Numbered from the stretch's first letter, positions 53,046 through 64,000 are shown. The stretch: DNA of 64,000 nt from Diploptera punctata (GCA_030220185.1 JASPKZ010004950.1:1246001-1310000), one strand, 5' to 3'. The notes: generated by a model from the sequence alone, not told the origin. Translations and numbers: made by a program.

Positions 53046-54866
53046 TGTCATATTATGCCCGAGTGTAAGACGCACGCGAATATAAGGTATTATTGCCTCA
53101 CTCTGATGGTTAACAGTTTATATAAAAGCGGGTGCCGCGCGGCAATGCTTGACATGCGGTGTTGTCACGTTTCTCATAGCGCTATGGGCGTTTATTACAC
53201 AAGGACAGAAGACATTGATTATTTATGTTATTATTTAATTTTTATGTTATTATTTGGTATTGTTTAACTTTTAAAATTAAAATTATATGTGTATTTATTT
53301 ATTAAATAATTTAATTCCAACATTATATAGCTTGCAGGTCTACATTTAATATTCACACATGATGCTAAAATTATTATTGTTATTATTATTTATATTGTTA
53401 TTATTATTTTTTTGTCTGAAATATTTTCCCATGGCCGCCATATGTTCAAATCACTTATATATTAAACTAATAAAATATGTAGATATTATACTATTATACA
53501 GTAAATCACTGATAATTATAACAATTAATTACGGTATACAATTTTATAACTGGATCGACTGCTCCATGTTCCGAGTTTTAATTGAAACTGAGTGAAGAAT
53601 AACAATGTGGCAACATCGTGATACTCGCGGCAGTTGGGATCTTTGTATTTCATATAACAGCTGGGGGGAAACAAAGCGAGCCGCTTGTTAAGCATCATAG
53701 TGAGGCGATAATACACACCAAATGCAAGGTGTTAGAAAGTAAAAGAGAATTCGAATATAAGGTTAACCTTAAAATCAGAGATATGCGACAGAAAAACAAA
53801 GAGTTAAGATCTGATCGCGAAAATATATACCGTATATCATAACAAGTTTAATGTTCTGACTTCTGTTGGCTATACTATTTTTAGAGTCTCTATCAACCTT
53901 GTATTTTTCGAAGTACTTCCTGAGAACAACAATAAGAATTAGGTTATCGATAGCTAATAATAAAAAAAAACAAGAAGAAGCCACAAGTGAGTAGGTAACG
54001 TTATTTTTTTTTTCAGGTTGCTTGTAATGGAGAGAATACTAATCAAGCGAATGTCTTTCTATGCGAGTTTAAAGAGACTATTTAACGCATGCCACAAATG
54101 CTAGTCAATGGCCAACCACGTTTCAATGAATGTTGTTTTACAACCAATGACAGTCGTATTTCACCTCGCTCTTTATCGATTTCTCTTTATCAGCTCCTGC
54201 TTTTGTGATAAAGAAAGCTCCTCCTTTTTAATGTTCTGAACAGGTCAAAGCATTATTTTTCTCCAACAAATACATTGAATGTAGCAAATAATGAAAAGAT
54301 TCCTTGATTTTACCGAGTTGTTTACTAAAAAAAATAAATGAATAACCCGTAATGTTGATTATAATATATAGTTCGATGTGTTTCATTATTTCCTCACTTG
54401 GGTGCACTCTTACAATATTGCGATCTTATTCGGCAATAAATAATATGATCAAGCAGCAGTGAATGAACATAACCTCACATTCCTGATTTGTTTTCAAACA
54501 TCGCCGTTTACATTAAATACTTAAATATTTTAAAATAACTATAGTTAAACAATGATTTGTGAGTAAACAGCCTAATTTTATTCGTTAAATAGTCCTAACA
54601 AATGCCATTCTTGATTTCCGAATTTATCGATAATTTGGAAATCACTCGTGGCATTACTAATGAAAAGTTATCTTATATGCTGAAAAACAAAGGAAACCGA
54701 CTTGCTAGTCGTACGTTAGGTGTTGCAGAAACAAATATTGGACGATAGTGATTTATCTTAACCTAAAATGTTATCATTTGTATGCGAATATAAGACACGC
54801 CCGATTTTGAGCACCCAATAATTCGATTAAAAATGCGCCTTATATTGGAAATACACGGTATGTACT
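53046..54866. mobile_element. DNA transposon X, copy 2, carrying element E
   Basis: The right end (54770-54866, CGCCTTATATTGGAAATACA then CGGTA) is the reverse complement of the left end of copy 1 at 35184. The left end near 53046-53100 (CCCGAGTGTAAGACGCACGC) is a weaker match. 53745-53870 matches 35840-35970 in reverse. Element E copy 2 lies inside. No transposase is recognised. Confidence 0.55.
54071..54657 (-). mobile_element. Element E, copy 2
   Basis: The reverse complement starts GTAATGCCACGAGTGATTTC and follows copy 1 through CGGCGATGTTTGAAAACAAA to CATGCGTTAAATAGTC. TAA follows at 54658-54660. It sits within transposon X copy 2. Confidence 0.75.
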
Positions 54867-55171
54867 ATGCATGTTTCTTATCCTAGAAAACTAAAGCATT
54901 ATCTATTCCTTAAAAATATTCAAAATAAAAAATTATAAAATTATTATATTAGGGGCGGTATTTTTGTTGATATCTCGTAACAATAGAAACAAGAGGATTT
55001 TTATGATTTTCGATATGAAAAGTAAAATGATAAATATTATAATTGATTGTACCGTATAGGATATAATCATTTATTTTAAAAGTTTATTTTAACTTTGTTA
55101 CTTTACAGATTCCAAACATGTTTTCAACATGAAACATGAAATCGTTTAGGTTTTAACTCTCCAAGCGCGAC
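54867..55171. other. Short unrecognised stretch
   Basis: Nothing recognised. Confidence 0.4.
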
Positions 55172-55482
55172 AGGCCTAGAAGGCTCTTGGCCTACCAGCC
55201 GACTGCTGGCCTCACATCCATATGTGTTAATCACAGAGATAGACGATAATCGAGCCAGTGTAGGGGTGACATGTGGTCAGCATGTCGGGTCCCCCAGCCG
55301 TTATAGCTGGTCGCTACTTATTGTAGCTACCCAAATGCCTCACGATGCTGGGTGGGCACCGGTTCCATACTGACCGAAATTCTATGATAAAATTTCTTCC
55401 CCCATGGGGACTCGAACAGCGCAAGTCCTGTAGCTCTGCGCCAAGGCTTCTTGCCTTAACCACTCGGCTATGGCGCGGGACC
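55172..55482 (-). mobile_element. SINE, family D, well preserved
   Basis: In reverse: CCCGCGCCATAGCCGAGTGG (head), TTAAGGCAAGAAGCCTTGGC, then TTGGGTAGCTACAATAAGTA and GACATGCTGACCACATGTCA, to CAGTCGGCTGGTAGGCC. It is the best copy of the family in the window. Confidence 0.85.
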
Positions 55483-56289
55483 GTTTAAGTTTAAATTAAT
55501 AAATTATTTTGAATTTATTGTTATTTTTAATAAATAAATTGTTTAAAAATAATCGCTCGGGGAAGCTCTCAATGTCCTTATGTGGTCAAAAGAGCATGTT
55601 TTGTGATCCATAGTTAAGATCCCTCTCCCGACAATATGGGGCCCAGATGGCGTGTGGCACGTAAAAGTACCTATAAGTTGAGTGGTTAAACTGCGACAAT
55701 GGGATAGGAAAATGGAAAAAAATTATCATTGGAAATTTCTCTTAACTCACGAAACAGACTATGAGTTGAAAATAAATCTGAATACAGAACCAATTTAATG
55801 CATAAATACGTCAATAAAGAATCAATGCGATAAGAATAGATTCGTACAGCAATAAAATGTAATAGACTGGGGATATTTTTAGATCCTACTTCAAACGTAT
55901 TTATCTCTTAATGCAATTCAGATCTGAAAGCTTGCAATTAAGAAATCACGTCTGTTTTTATGAAGAGCTATACAGCGCGGAATAAAATTTCTCTTGCCAT
56001 TCAGCTTCAAGGGAAACTTCTGTGCAAAAATTTTATATTTTAGACGGGGTATGATTATACTAAATTATTCCAGATGTTCTTGTGTTCTTCGAGATGTGTA
56101 TATAGTAAGTACAAAATTCTTTCACGTAATTAAAAAAAATATATTAGTCGATATTTTATTTCCCAACGTTTTTTAATACACCAGGTCATTAGCATCGTAA
56201 TTCAAAATATTTAATATAAAACGTAAAGGGATTAAAAAATTAAGGAAAAAAAACAACATTAACATTGTAGTATAACCTTATTTAAAAGC
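55483..56289. other. Unrecognised stretch
   Basis: No gene or element recognised. Confidence 0.45.
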
Positions 56290-56780
56290 AAATTAATATA
56301 AAAAACAGCAAAAATAAGTTTATACAAAACACTCATTAGACCATATGCTAGTGAAACTTGCATCCTAAAAGAAACAATAAAACAGAAATTATTAGTTTTT
56401 GAAAGGAAGATTCTAAGACGGATATTTGGACAAAGTAGAGGAAATGATAACTGTTGGAGAATCAAAACAAATAACGAACTAAACAAATTAATAAAAAAAT
56501 CAGAATATACTAAACCATGTAAGATGATTCAGAATTGGTTGGCTTGGACATTTAATAAGAATGGATGATCAGAGATCAGTTAAGAAACTCTATAAATGGA
56601 AATCTAGATCAGTTGGAAGACCAAATATAAGATTGTAGGATGACACAATGAACGATCTAAAAAAAATGAAAGTGACTAACTTGAATATGGCAAGAGACAG
56701 ATTAGCATGGAGGAGGATTGTTGAGAAGGCCAAAACTTTCACCTTTCAAGTTGTCGCGTCTAGGATGATGATGCTGTAAG
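56290..56780 (+). pseudogene. LINE RT C-terminal relic (+)
   Basis: One frame reads KISLYKTLIRPYASETCILK and LLVFERKILRRIFGQSRGND, then shifts, with a C-terminal MARDRLAWRRIVEKAKTFTF-like end. This is the post-RT region of a LINE, perhaps the family of the RT piece at 60690. It ends with GATGATGATG. Many stops, so it is dead. Confidence 0.7.
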
Positions 56781-57156
56781 AATTTAAAAAAAAGGGCGTG
56801 AAAGGGCGGGTAAATTATATTCAGAGGCCTCTTATTTCAGGGAAAAAAATTCAATTTAAAACTTTTCTTTAATTTTTTAATTATTAATTAATTTTTCTTC
56901 AGTTCTTTTACTTAGTGTAAAATGTCGATTGTACTTTTATTTCATGTTCAGGATTTGTATGCGCTGAAAAATCTATCACTTCCGACTGGGTACGTTTTAA
57001 TTGTCAAATTTTCTAGGGCCGCCCGAAAAAGATCATAATCTTCTTAACCCTTAAATTGGCAAAACACAAATCTCTTGTGCCTGTTATTTAAATATGGCGG
57101 ACCGCAGTGAAAACGGAATCTTGTTTAACTGTTATTATTAGGTATTTCGTATAATC

Positions 57157-57508
57157 GTCCACCGCTGTGGTCTCGAGATAGCGTGCTGCCTTGTCACTCA
57201 GCGGGCCCGGGTTCGATCCCCGGTCGGGGCAGTTTTTCTGGGTGAGGTTTTTATCGGGGTTTTTCCTCACCTGTAAGACAAATGTCAGGAAAACTTTAAG
57301 GCCCAAACGGTCCCCGAAATCATATGGCCCATCATCTTTATCATCATCATCCTTATCATTATCACCATCATCCTTCACCGGTGTGGAAAGCAACGGGAAG
57401 CTACCACACCTACACAATTCCCTAGTAAAGCTGCAAGCATAGCATGAAAAAATGCTATGATTGCAGTGAAGGACCTGCCTTCGGGCAGAATTACGATGGA
57501 TGGATGGA
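57157..57508 (+). mobile_element. SINE, family B (ATGGATGGA subtype)
   Basis: The head GTCCACCGCTGTGGTCTCGA and box B GGGTTCGATCCCCGGTCGGG are followed by a full body including CCGAAATCATATGGCCCATC, ending ATGGATGGATGGA. GTATAATC repeats flank it. Confidence 0.92.
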
Positions 57509-57639
57509 TTGTATAATCAATTACACATACATTTAAGTCGTTTCTTTTTATTCGTTTTTTTTTCTGATTTATTTAAATGTTAAACTGATTAAACCAACTG
57601 ATGTATCCTATAAATTTAATGGTTAAAGGATTGAAATGC

Positions 57640-58010
57640 AAAAGGTTCGTTTCGGTTGCCATGCAGAAAACTGATCTCTCCATCGTGCTCTTGGTCGTCC
57701 CACGTATCTAAACTCCTCTGGCTTGTGTGAATAACTGTTATGTTTAACGTTCTTGATCCGTCCTTTAAATGTGGTCGAACCAATTTTGTTTATATTCTTT
57801 GATTCTGTCTGTTAAGCTGAATATGTTAAGTTCAGTCGTAATGTATTTGCTACATTTTTTTATATTGTAAAGCATATGCAGCTTCATGCCTCAGGAAACT
57901 AATGTCTGCATGCCAATTTTTTTAAATTTATTTTTAGTCAAAGTACAATTTTCTGAGCCATGTAACAACACAGGAACAGCCATAATCTTATAAAATTTTA
58001 ATTTTCTTTT
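57640..58010 (-). pseudogene. LINE family 4-like relic
   Basis: In reverse it includes TTATGGCTGTTCCTGTGTTG (AVPVL), then a 'TWT...' equivalent that is badly mutated, and GGACCAAGAGCACGATGGAG-like sequence at the end. It is joined directly to the next LINE piece in opposite orientation. Confidence 0.55.
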
Positions 58011-58011
58011 C

Positions 58012-58375
58012 AGTTGAACAGACAGGTGAATGAAGAAGACTACATAACAGTGAACTGCATGGTCTTTATGGGAAGTCAGATATAAGAACAGTTAAGCCTC
58101 GTAAACTTCGATGGGCAGGACGTGTGAATGGGGAATGAAAGACTTGCATGGAAACTTCTTGTAGGAAAACCAGAGGGAAAACGCCCAGTTGGCAGACCAA
58201 GAATGAGGTGGGAGAATAACATTAACTGCGATTTGAGGGAACTAGATTATACAGGGAATGATTGCAAAACATTAGCTCATGATAGGGATATATGGGGAAT
58301 TTATGTCCGCGCGGCCATGAACCTACGGGTTTGATAGTGCCAGTGAGTTAGTTAGTTAGTTATTTAGTTAGTTAG
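58012..58375 (+). pseudogene. LINE family 1 3' fragment
   Basis: It encodes GKPEGKRPVGRPRMRWENNI and NCDLRELDYTGNDCKTLAHD to AAMNLRV. It ends in a (AGTT)n tail (GTTAGTTAGTTAGTTATTTA). The upstream part frameshifts, and no RT domain is present. Confidence 0.85.
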
Positions 58376-58517
58376 TTTCATGTTTATTTAAAACAATTTC
58401 TAATTTTCCACAAATGTATCTGGATTTATTCAATTCATTTTCAATATCCATTTGTTTATCTATGTTACATTATATCCCTCGTAATTAAAATGTTTTACTT
58501 CATCTATTATTCTGTTT

Positions 58518-58518
<1 letters not shown>

Positions 58519-58560
<42 letters not shown>
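58519..58560. repeat. (AT)n / (TTTA)n microsatellite
   Basis: About 20 AT units followed by TTTATTTATTTATTTAT, just before a SINE. Confidence 0.95.
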
Positions 58561-58562
<2 letters not shown>

Positions 58563-58580
58563 TTATTTATTTATATTTGC

Positions 58581-58925
58581 GTCCACCGCTATGGTCTCGA
58601 GGCCTTGTCACGCAACAAGCCCGGGTTCAATCCCCGATCGGGACAAGTTTCCTGGGTGATGGTTTTTTCGGGGATTTTCCTCGTCTTTAAGACAAATATC
58701 AGGAAACTTTAAGGCCCAACATCATCTGACCATCATTATCTTCATTAACATAATCATTAAATTTAGAATTAAGGCCTCTCAAGGTGAATCATTACCATCG
58801 TCATCGTCTATCATATACGATCGGGGCAGTGTAACTCCGCCTTTCAGGCGCTCTAACATCAGAAGTGGGTTACAATAACGCCATGCCAGGAGATAATACC
58901 AGAATGTCGAAATAACAACGAGGTG
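58581..58925 (+). mobile_element. SINE, family B, diverged
   Basis: GTCCACCGCTATGGTCTCGA and GGGTTCAATCCCCGATCGGG are followed by the body and CCTTTCAGGCGCTCTAACAT, CATGCCAGGAGATAATACCA. It carries a deletion in the head after TCTCGAGG. Confidence 0.82.
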
Positions 58926-58952
58926 GTATCGAATAAAATAAATATATATATA

Positions 58953-59477
58953 CACCGTGTCCCATTCAAACCTCCCACATTTTAATTAATCATAACTCTC
59001 AAAGTATGCGGAATTATAAAATAAGGTTGGTATTAAAATAAAAAAAACTCAATGGATTTTTGTTTTCATTGATGCAGTTAATTCATCTGTCGATGTTGGA
59101 CAATAATGAATAAAACAAAATGGCCACCACGTTCGCCAGACATAACTCCACTGGACTTCTTCCTCAGGGGGTATGTAAAAGACCGTGTGTTTGCGACTCC
59201 AGTACGAGATCTTCATTATTTACGAACCCGTATTCTTGACACAATTGCAACAGTACCAATGGACATGTTGCACAGAACGTGGCACGAAATCGAATACAGA
59301 CTTGATATTGTTCGTGCTACTAATGGTGCACATATAGAGGTGTTTTAGTGTGTGGCAACATGTGGCAATGAAAATTCTTTGAGTTTCTGTTTCATTTAAT
59401 ACCGGCCTCATTTCATAATTCCGCATACTTTGTTATAGTTGATTAAAATGCGGGAGGTTTGAATGGGACACACTGTG
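58953..59477 (+). mobile_element. Tc1/mariner-type element, internally deleted (copy M3)
   Basis: Inverted ends of about 45 bp (GTGTCCCATTCAAACCTCCC and complement) are flanked by TA. The interior keeps only the transposase C-terminus: KWPPRSPDITPLDFFLRGYV then KDRVFATPVRDLHYLRTRIL, 80 codons to TAG at 59346-59348. 'SPDITPLDFFL' holds the second catalytic Asp region of the IS630/Tc1 superfamily. The N-terminal DNA-binding part is deleted. Confidence 0.88.
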
Positions 59478-59747
59478 TATTTTTGCACATAGCGGAGTAG
59501 AGACCCTTTGAAAGTTATACAACTTGTAACTTTTTTTTATTTCCAGACCATATTTATATGACCTATAACTCCGCCATTTTATCTTACAGACGAATGATTT
59601 CTACTATCTCATATTGCTTGTGTAAGGCCCCCCTGCAAGCAGTTAAGATAGTGTGTAATTCATTTACAACCTGTGTCAACATAATTTAGTTCCTAATAAA
59701 AAAAAGGCAGCATCAACTTCATCATTTTTATATATTACTGTTAAATA

Positions 59748-60323
59748 CAGAGTGATTCAGAAATGTGGCTATAAGTTTGATCGCATTTTGTGACGAAAAT
59801 ACTATTATTATTAAAGGAAATATGATGTTATAATTGAAAAGGGAATCCTTCAAATTACAATAATAGAGCAAAACAAAACAAGTCACTGCTCACGTGCAGC
59901 TTGGTGCGTTGATTTTTGTGGGCTAGCGTCGAACGCCTCAACAATTCTCTTCGTTGTTTCTTCATCCGTGCTAATGCGAGGCCTTCCAGGAGGTTCGATT
60001 TTCTGCATCTTTCCTGTTTCCAGCAGTCGTTTTCTCCACTTCCCCACAGTCGACGGCTGCAATTCTACGTTAAACTCGTGTCTTGCCCGTCTTGCGGCCT
60101 CACGATCATTAGCATACGTTATTGCCCATGCAGCAATTGTAATTTGCTGTTGCATATTGAACGCCATTTTGACTAATGACGTAAGTTCTACACTGTTTTG
60201 TTTTATTCCATTGTCGTAATTTGAATAATTGCCTTTCCAACGGTAATTTCATATTTCCTATAATAGTAATATTTTCATCACACAACGCGATCTAACGTAT
60301 AGCCATATGTATGATTCACCCCG
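59748..60323 (-). mobile_element. Tc1/mariner-type element, internally deleted (copy M2)
   Basis: It has the same ends as M1 (GGCTATA, TTTGATCGC), flanked by TA (59746-59747, 60324-60325). The minus strand keeps the intact N-terminus (MAFNMQQQITIAAWAITYAN, STVGKWRKRLLETGKMQKIE, PPGRPRISTDEETTKRIVEA), 94 codons, and lacks the whole catalytic domain. The helix-turn-helix part could in principle bind the ends without cutting. Confidence 0.88.
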
Positions 60324-60689
60324 TAAATAACTCCAATAAGTCTTTAAATAAATATGTTGGTAACACGTAACCGTATTAACGCAAAAAATAAGTCGAGGGA
60401 GTGACTAAATCAATAATAATATCAGAGATATTGAGGAATATATCATTAAAATAAAACAAATAAGTGGCCTTGCGAGTTAAAACATATATGAAAGTAAAAC
60501 AAAGATCGGTAAGTGTAGATGCATTATGTCCATGTTATATAATACAAATCTGTAGGTTTACCATCATCATCTTCTTCTTCTTCCTCCCATGTATTAGACC
60601 TGGTGACCCGTTACGGTCTCTTGACATCAAACAGTAAGATCAAAGCTTCAGGAGAAGAACTAATAAACGCAGAATTATATACATACGCT
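60324..60689. other. Unrecognised, with a LINE-tail-like scrap
   Basis: CATCATCATCTTCTTCTTCT at 60562 followed by CCTCCCATGTATTAGACCTG resembles a minus-strand LINE family 3 tail. The rest is unrecognised. Confidence 0.45.
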
Positions 60690-61070
60690 ACCATTGAATT
60701 TAAAACACGTTTGCTAACATTTGTATAACCTTATTCTAAATGGGAAACATCTCCCAAGTAGTTGGAATTGTACTATAGTACTCCCTATTCATAAAAATGG
60801 AGACAAAACAATCATGTAAATTATTGAGGAATTATTTTATTAAACTCTGGGTATAAAATTTACGCAAGACTTTTACAACAAGAAATGAATAAATTCCACA
60901 GTGACAATTTGGTTGAAAAACAGAATGAGTTCCGAAGAGGCAGATCTTGCGCAGATGGTTATTTTACACTCAAATTACTCATTAAAAAGAACAGAGAATT
61001 TAATATAGAGACACATCTTGATTTTATTGATTTCGAAAAAGCCTTTGATATAATAGGTTTACTATAACAT
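60690..61070 (+). pseudogene. LINE RT fragment with fingers/palm motif
   Basis: The 60-codon frame 60885-61067 reads NLVEKQNEFRRGRSCADGYF and THLDFIDFEKAFDIIGLL. 'Q.GFR.GRSC.D' and 'FVDFEKAFD' are RT motifs, the latter with the first catalytic Asp. Upstream, frames are broken. The YADD motif is not present. Confidence 0.8.
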
Positions 61071-61604
61071 GATTAATTTGAAGATCCATCAATTTTTTTA
61101 AAATAAACACGCAACATACTAAATCGATCGCCAAAAAGAAATAGAAAACATAGGAACAGTTCAGGGAATATACATTCATAATTAATACAGTCAAGATTGT
61201 GGAAGAATCAAGTTCAAGTACCTATGATCAAAAAAATTGTGAACCACTGGTTTGAATAGTAGTGGGTACGTACAGTACATTCAATTACTATCAGTTGTAG
61301 TAAATAACTGAACAGCACTCCTGATAAATATAAATATTATTAACTCCACAGTATTTATCAGTTGAGGTTGAGGCAACATGGTCAACATTAGTTCAAGAAT
61401 GGATGGTAGAAGACGGTAGACTTGAAAGACTATTGATATCTTGGCTTCAAAATATTAAACATTTCTTCGAAAGATTTGGAGCAACAAAGGAAGACACGTA
61501 AGAGATGGGTCTTGTAAAACAGTGAGTGAATTCTGTAATATTTAATTACGATATAATAATCATAAAGTATTATATTAAAATACGCGTATTATAATATGAA
61601 GTAA
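61071..61604. other. Unrecognised stretch
   Basis: No gene or element recognised. Confidence 0.45.
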
Positions 61605-61966
61605 GTCCACCGCTGTGGTATCGAGGTGGCGTGCTGCCTTGTCACGCAGCGGGCCCGGGTTCGATCCCCGGTCGGGACAGTTTTTCTGGGTGAGGTTTTT
61701 ATCGGGATTTTTCCTCACCTGTAAGACAAATGTCAGGAAAACTTTAAGGCCCAAACGGTCCCCGAAATCATATGGCCATCGCAATCATCATCATCATCAT
61801 TCATATTCATCTTAGATTAAGCATAGGATTAGGGACTCTCCTGGCGCACCACTATCATCATCATCACCCATCATATCATCGGAGCAACGTAACCCGCTCC
61901 CAGGCGCCCCAACCTCAGAAGTGGGTTACAAGTACAACCTGGGGCAATTGCAAAAAAAAAAAAAAG
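61605..61966 (+). mobile_element. SINE, family B (poly(A) subtype)
   Basis: The head GTCCACCGCTGTGGTATCGA and box B GGGTTCGATCCCCGGTCGGG lead to a full body with CAACCTCAGAAGTGGGTTAC. It ends GGGGCAATTGC plus a run of A. This is the best + strand copy of the subtype. Confidence 0.92.
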
Positions 61967-63231
61967 TTATGTGCTGTATACAGGGGGTATGGCATGTAAG
62001 TGCCATCCTTTTCACAATTATCGGTGACAGTCTACATAATAAAAAAGAAAGCCAATAAAACATAGGGTCAAAACTTGATAGTTTTTCCTCAGAAAAAAAA
62101 ATTTGTGATATACTGCTTGTATCGTTAATAAAAATACAAAAAAAAAATGCATCGGTAGGTGACATGCCAAATATTAGCTTAAAAATATTTGTGTTATGTC
62201 ATTTTCGTTATTTTTTAAATAATAATGCATTCTTACATTTGCCAAGAAATTACACAGAAATCGAAACCAGAATTCAGCATTGGCAACTCGCTGTGCGAAG
62301 CAGATGGACGTCCCTGCTTAAGTTAGCGACTCATCTGTTATTACTGAAAATACATTCAAATGTGAATTTGTACTTAGAAGTGATTGTAAATTAATCTAAA
62401 CCTACAATTTAATGCAAAATTATCGTGTGTAGCCGACGACAGGAGCTATATCAGCACTGAAACAAACAACAGAGTCAGCGTTTTCTTTCAGATCTATGCT
62501 AGGGGTGGAATGTAGAGTGAGGGGTAGCTGATAGGCTATAAGACGACAAACAAGTAACCTTTCCCAACCGCTATATTACAGTGCGCGAACTATGCCATTG
62601 CTTTTATGCAGTCATCGAACTTTATGGACGTGCATTTTAATCATTGTCCAAAACTTATAATGAATTCCGAATGAATACGTATGTAATAGTAATAAATTCT
62701 GAATCACTTTATAGAAAGCTTTATTTTTAATATGCACAGATTAATGTTTTTTTTTATGTTCGTAAGATATTCATGGAAGCAGGGACCTAGCTGTATCCAA
62801 GATATTATGCCGGTGTCTATGCAGAAGCAGATTTCTGCTTCCGAGTATTTTTTAATGTTATTATAACTAACTTTATGGATAAACTTAAACATGCTTTATC
62901 AGGCATTTTTTTCAATCCACTTTGCTGGGTTTGCAATTTGAATATGTCAGATTTGTTTTATTTTGTGCATGAAATTACTTATTAAAGTAATATTTTGTAC
63001 ATCCCTGGTTTGTTGGCTTGGCTTGGGTTGTCGGCGACAAAACCTGTTGGTTGGTGGTCGGTTCTCTCAATGAAGGTCAGAATCAGTTCCCTTCTATGCA
63101 CTCAACTGCCCGCCACCATCTTTGTTATTACTCTCGTAATGCATGTTGACTTCAAACTTCAATGAGAAATTAGTTTTCTATATTACGAGCGCATGATAAA
63201 GGTTCCACATCATTTCGGACATCGCATAATA

Positions 63232-63232
<1 letters not shown>
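61967..63232. other. Unrecognised stretch
   Basis: No gene recognised. AACTCGCTGTGCGAAGCAGA at about 62285 resembles the end of SINE family H near 38130. Confidence 0.45.
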
Positions 63233-63271
<39 letters not shown>

Positions 63272-64000
63272 GAATGTTTGTTTGTTTGTTCGTACTTTAT
63301 GCGCGGCCATACCGTTGATCCGATTGTGATGGTTTTTTTTTTTGTAAAATGTTCAGGAGATTCCCGGGATAAACATAGACTATAAGAGAGTTGAGATACT
63401 CAACTCCTACACCCTTAAGAAATACCCTTTGTAGTGAAAAACGTGAAAAAGTCCCTTTTTTTAATCCTTAAATGGCTTACGCTGCCTAAACCATAACAAA
63501 TACACAAAATCAATGAGCATAGAATTGAATATCTCAAAAAACTCTACAAAAAAGTCCGCGACAGCATATGTTTATCTTTTACAGATAACACACAATAGCC
63601 ATTTTTGTCTTTCATTGATGCCAAGAAGATCGAGGATAAGTAGATTCCCGGGCAAGCATGTGCTGCCATACCATTCATCCGATTGTCATGGGATTTTTGC
63701 AAAATGTTCAGGATTTTCCCGGGAACGTTATAGGTTATAAGAGAGTTTTAATGCTCAAGCCCTTCACCCTTAAAAATCACCTTCTGTAGTGAAAAAACGT
63801 GAAAAAATGTCTTTTTGTAACCTTAAATGGCTTACGCTGCCTAAACTATAACAAATACACAAAATTATTATACACAGAATTGAATATCTCAAAAAACTCT
63901 ACAGAAAAGTCCGCGACAGCATATGTTTATCTTTTAAGGATAACTCACAGTAACCATTTTTGTCTTTCATTGATGCCAAGAAGATCGGGATAAGTAGATT
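63233..64000 (-). repeat. Repeat V, minus strand, two long units
   Basis: After an (AT)n run, GTTTGTTTGTTTGTTCGTAC and TGCGCGGCCATACCGTTGAT form the 3' end. Two units then follow, about 356 bp apart by the start of TTGAATATCTCAAAAAACTC (63523 and 63879). The array runs off the window end. The + strand open frames here are repeat artefacts. Confidence 0.85.

Noticed and set aside
58490..58690. 66-codon frame with IYIYIY repeats
   Set aside because: It translates an (AT)n run and then a family B SINE.
1..64000. LTR retrotransposon or endogenous virus
   Set aside because: I saw no paired long terminal repeats, integrase or envelope-like frame. The RT pieces are all of the non-LTR type.

Overview
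The window is nuclear DNA of an insect. The firmest evidence is one conserved exon at 1384-1628 (+). It encodes the end of the ligand-binding domain of the ecdysone receptor (EcR), including helix 12, and has a good 3' splice site and a stop codon. The receptor ends right after helix 12, with no long F domain as in flies. That end and the retroelement families fit a non-dipteran insect with a large, repeat-rich genome. A cockroach-like or other hemimetabolous insect is my guess, made from memory of LINE tail sequences and not checked.

Layout. 1-1383 is the end of the last EcR intron and is packed with long palindromes. From 1629 to about 6.4 kb is AT-rich DNA that probably holds the EcR 3' UTR. 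From 3 to 27 kb the DNA is AT-rich with scattered foldback (palindromic) elements, tRNA-derived SINEs, tRNA-like hairpins and a broken hAT transposase (11.2-12.1 kb). From 28 to 48 kb come several families of 5'-truncated LINEs, more SINEs, an hAT-type MITE, a recent 299-bp tandem duplication carrying tRNA-like units, a 65-bp satellite of about 17 copies (41.0-42.2 kb), and a Tc1 relic split by an ORF1-only LINE-like insertion (45.4-47.0 kb). From 48 to 64 kb are an inverted pair of one element, three internally deleted Tc1/mariner-type elements, a repeat with a variable-number 135-bp unit, and more SINE and LINE pieces.

Apart from EcR I found no certain host gene. Two short exon-like stretches are noted as weak candidates. 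Nearly every other open frame is a transposon remnant or a translation of SINE sequence.

The most unusual feature is a group of about 20 head-to-head palindromes in the first 27 kb. Their arms differ in sequence but share a border (ACCTCAT inward, ATGAGGT outward). Many are bounded by an outer inverted repeat related to GGAAGTAACATTATGAGG. Many also carry, near the apex, an ordered motif (CTGANGA, a T, a short stem, GAAAC, then GTC or GTT) that resembles the core of hammerhead ribozymes known from Penelope-like retroelements. A second notable item is the 1,237-bp insertion at 45669-46905. It has perfect 13-bp target-site duplications, a 245-codon zinc-knuckle ORF1 and no reverse transcriptase, so it looks like an insect analogue of half-LINE elements.
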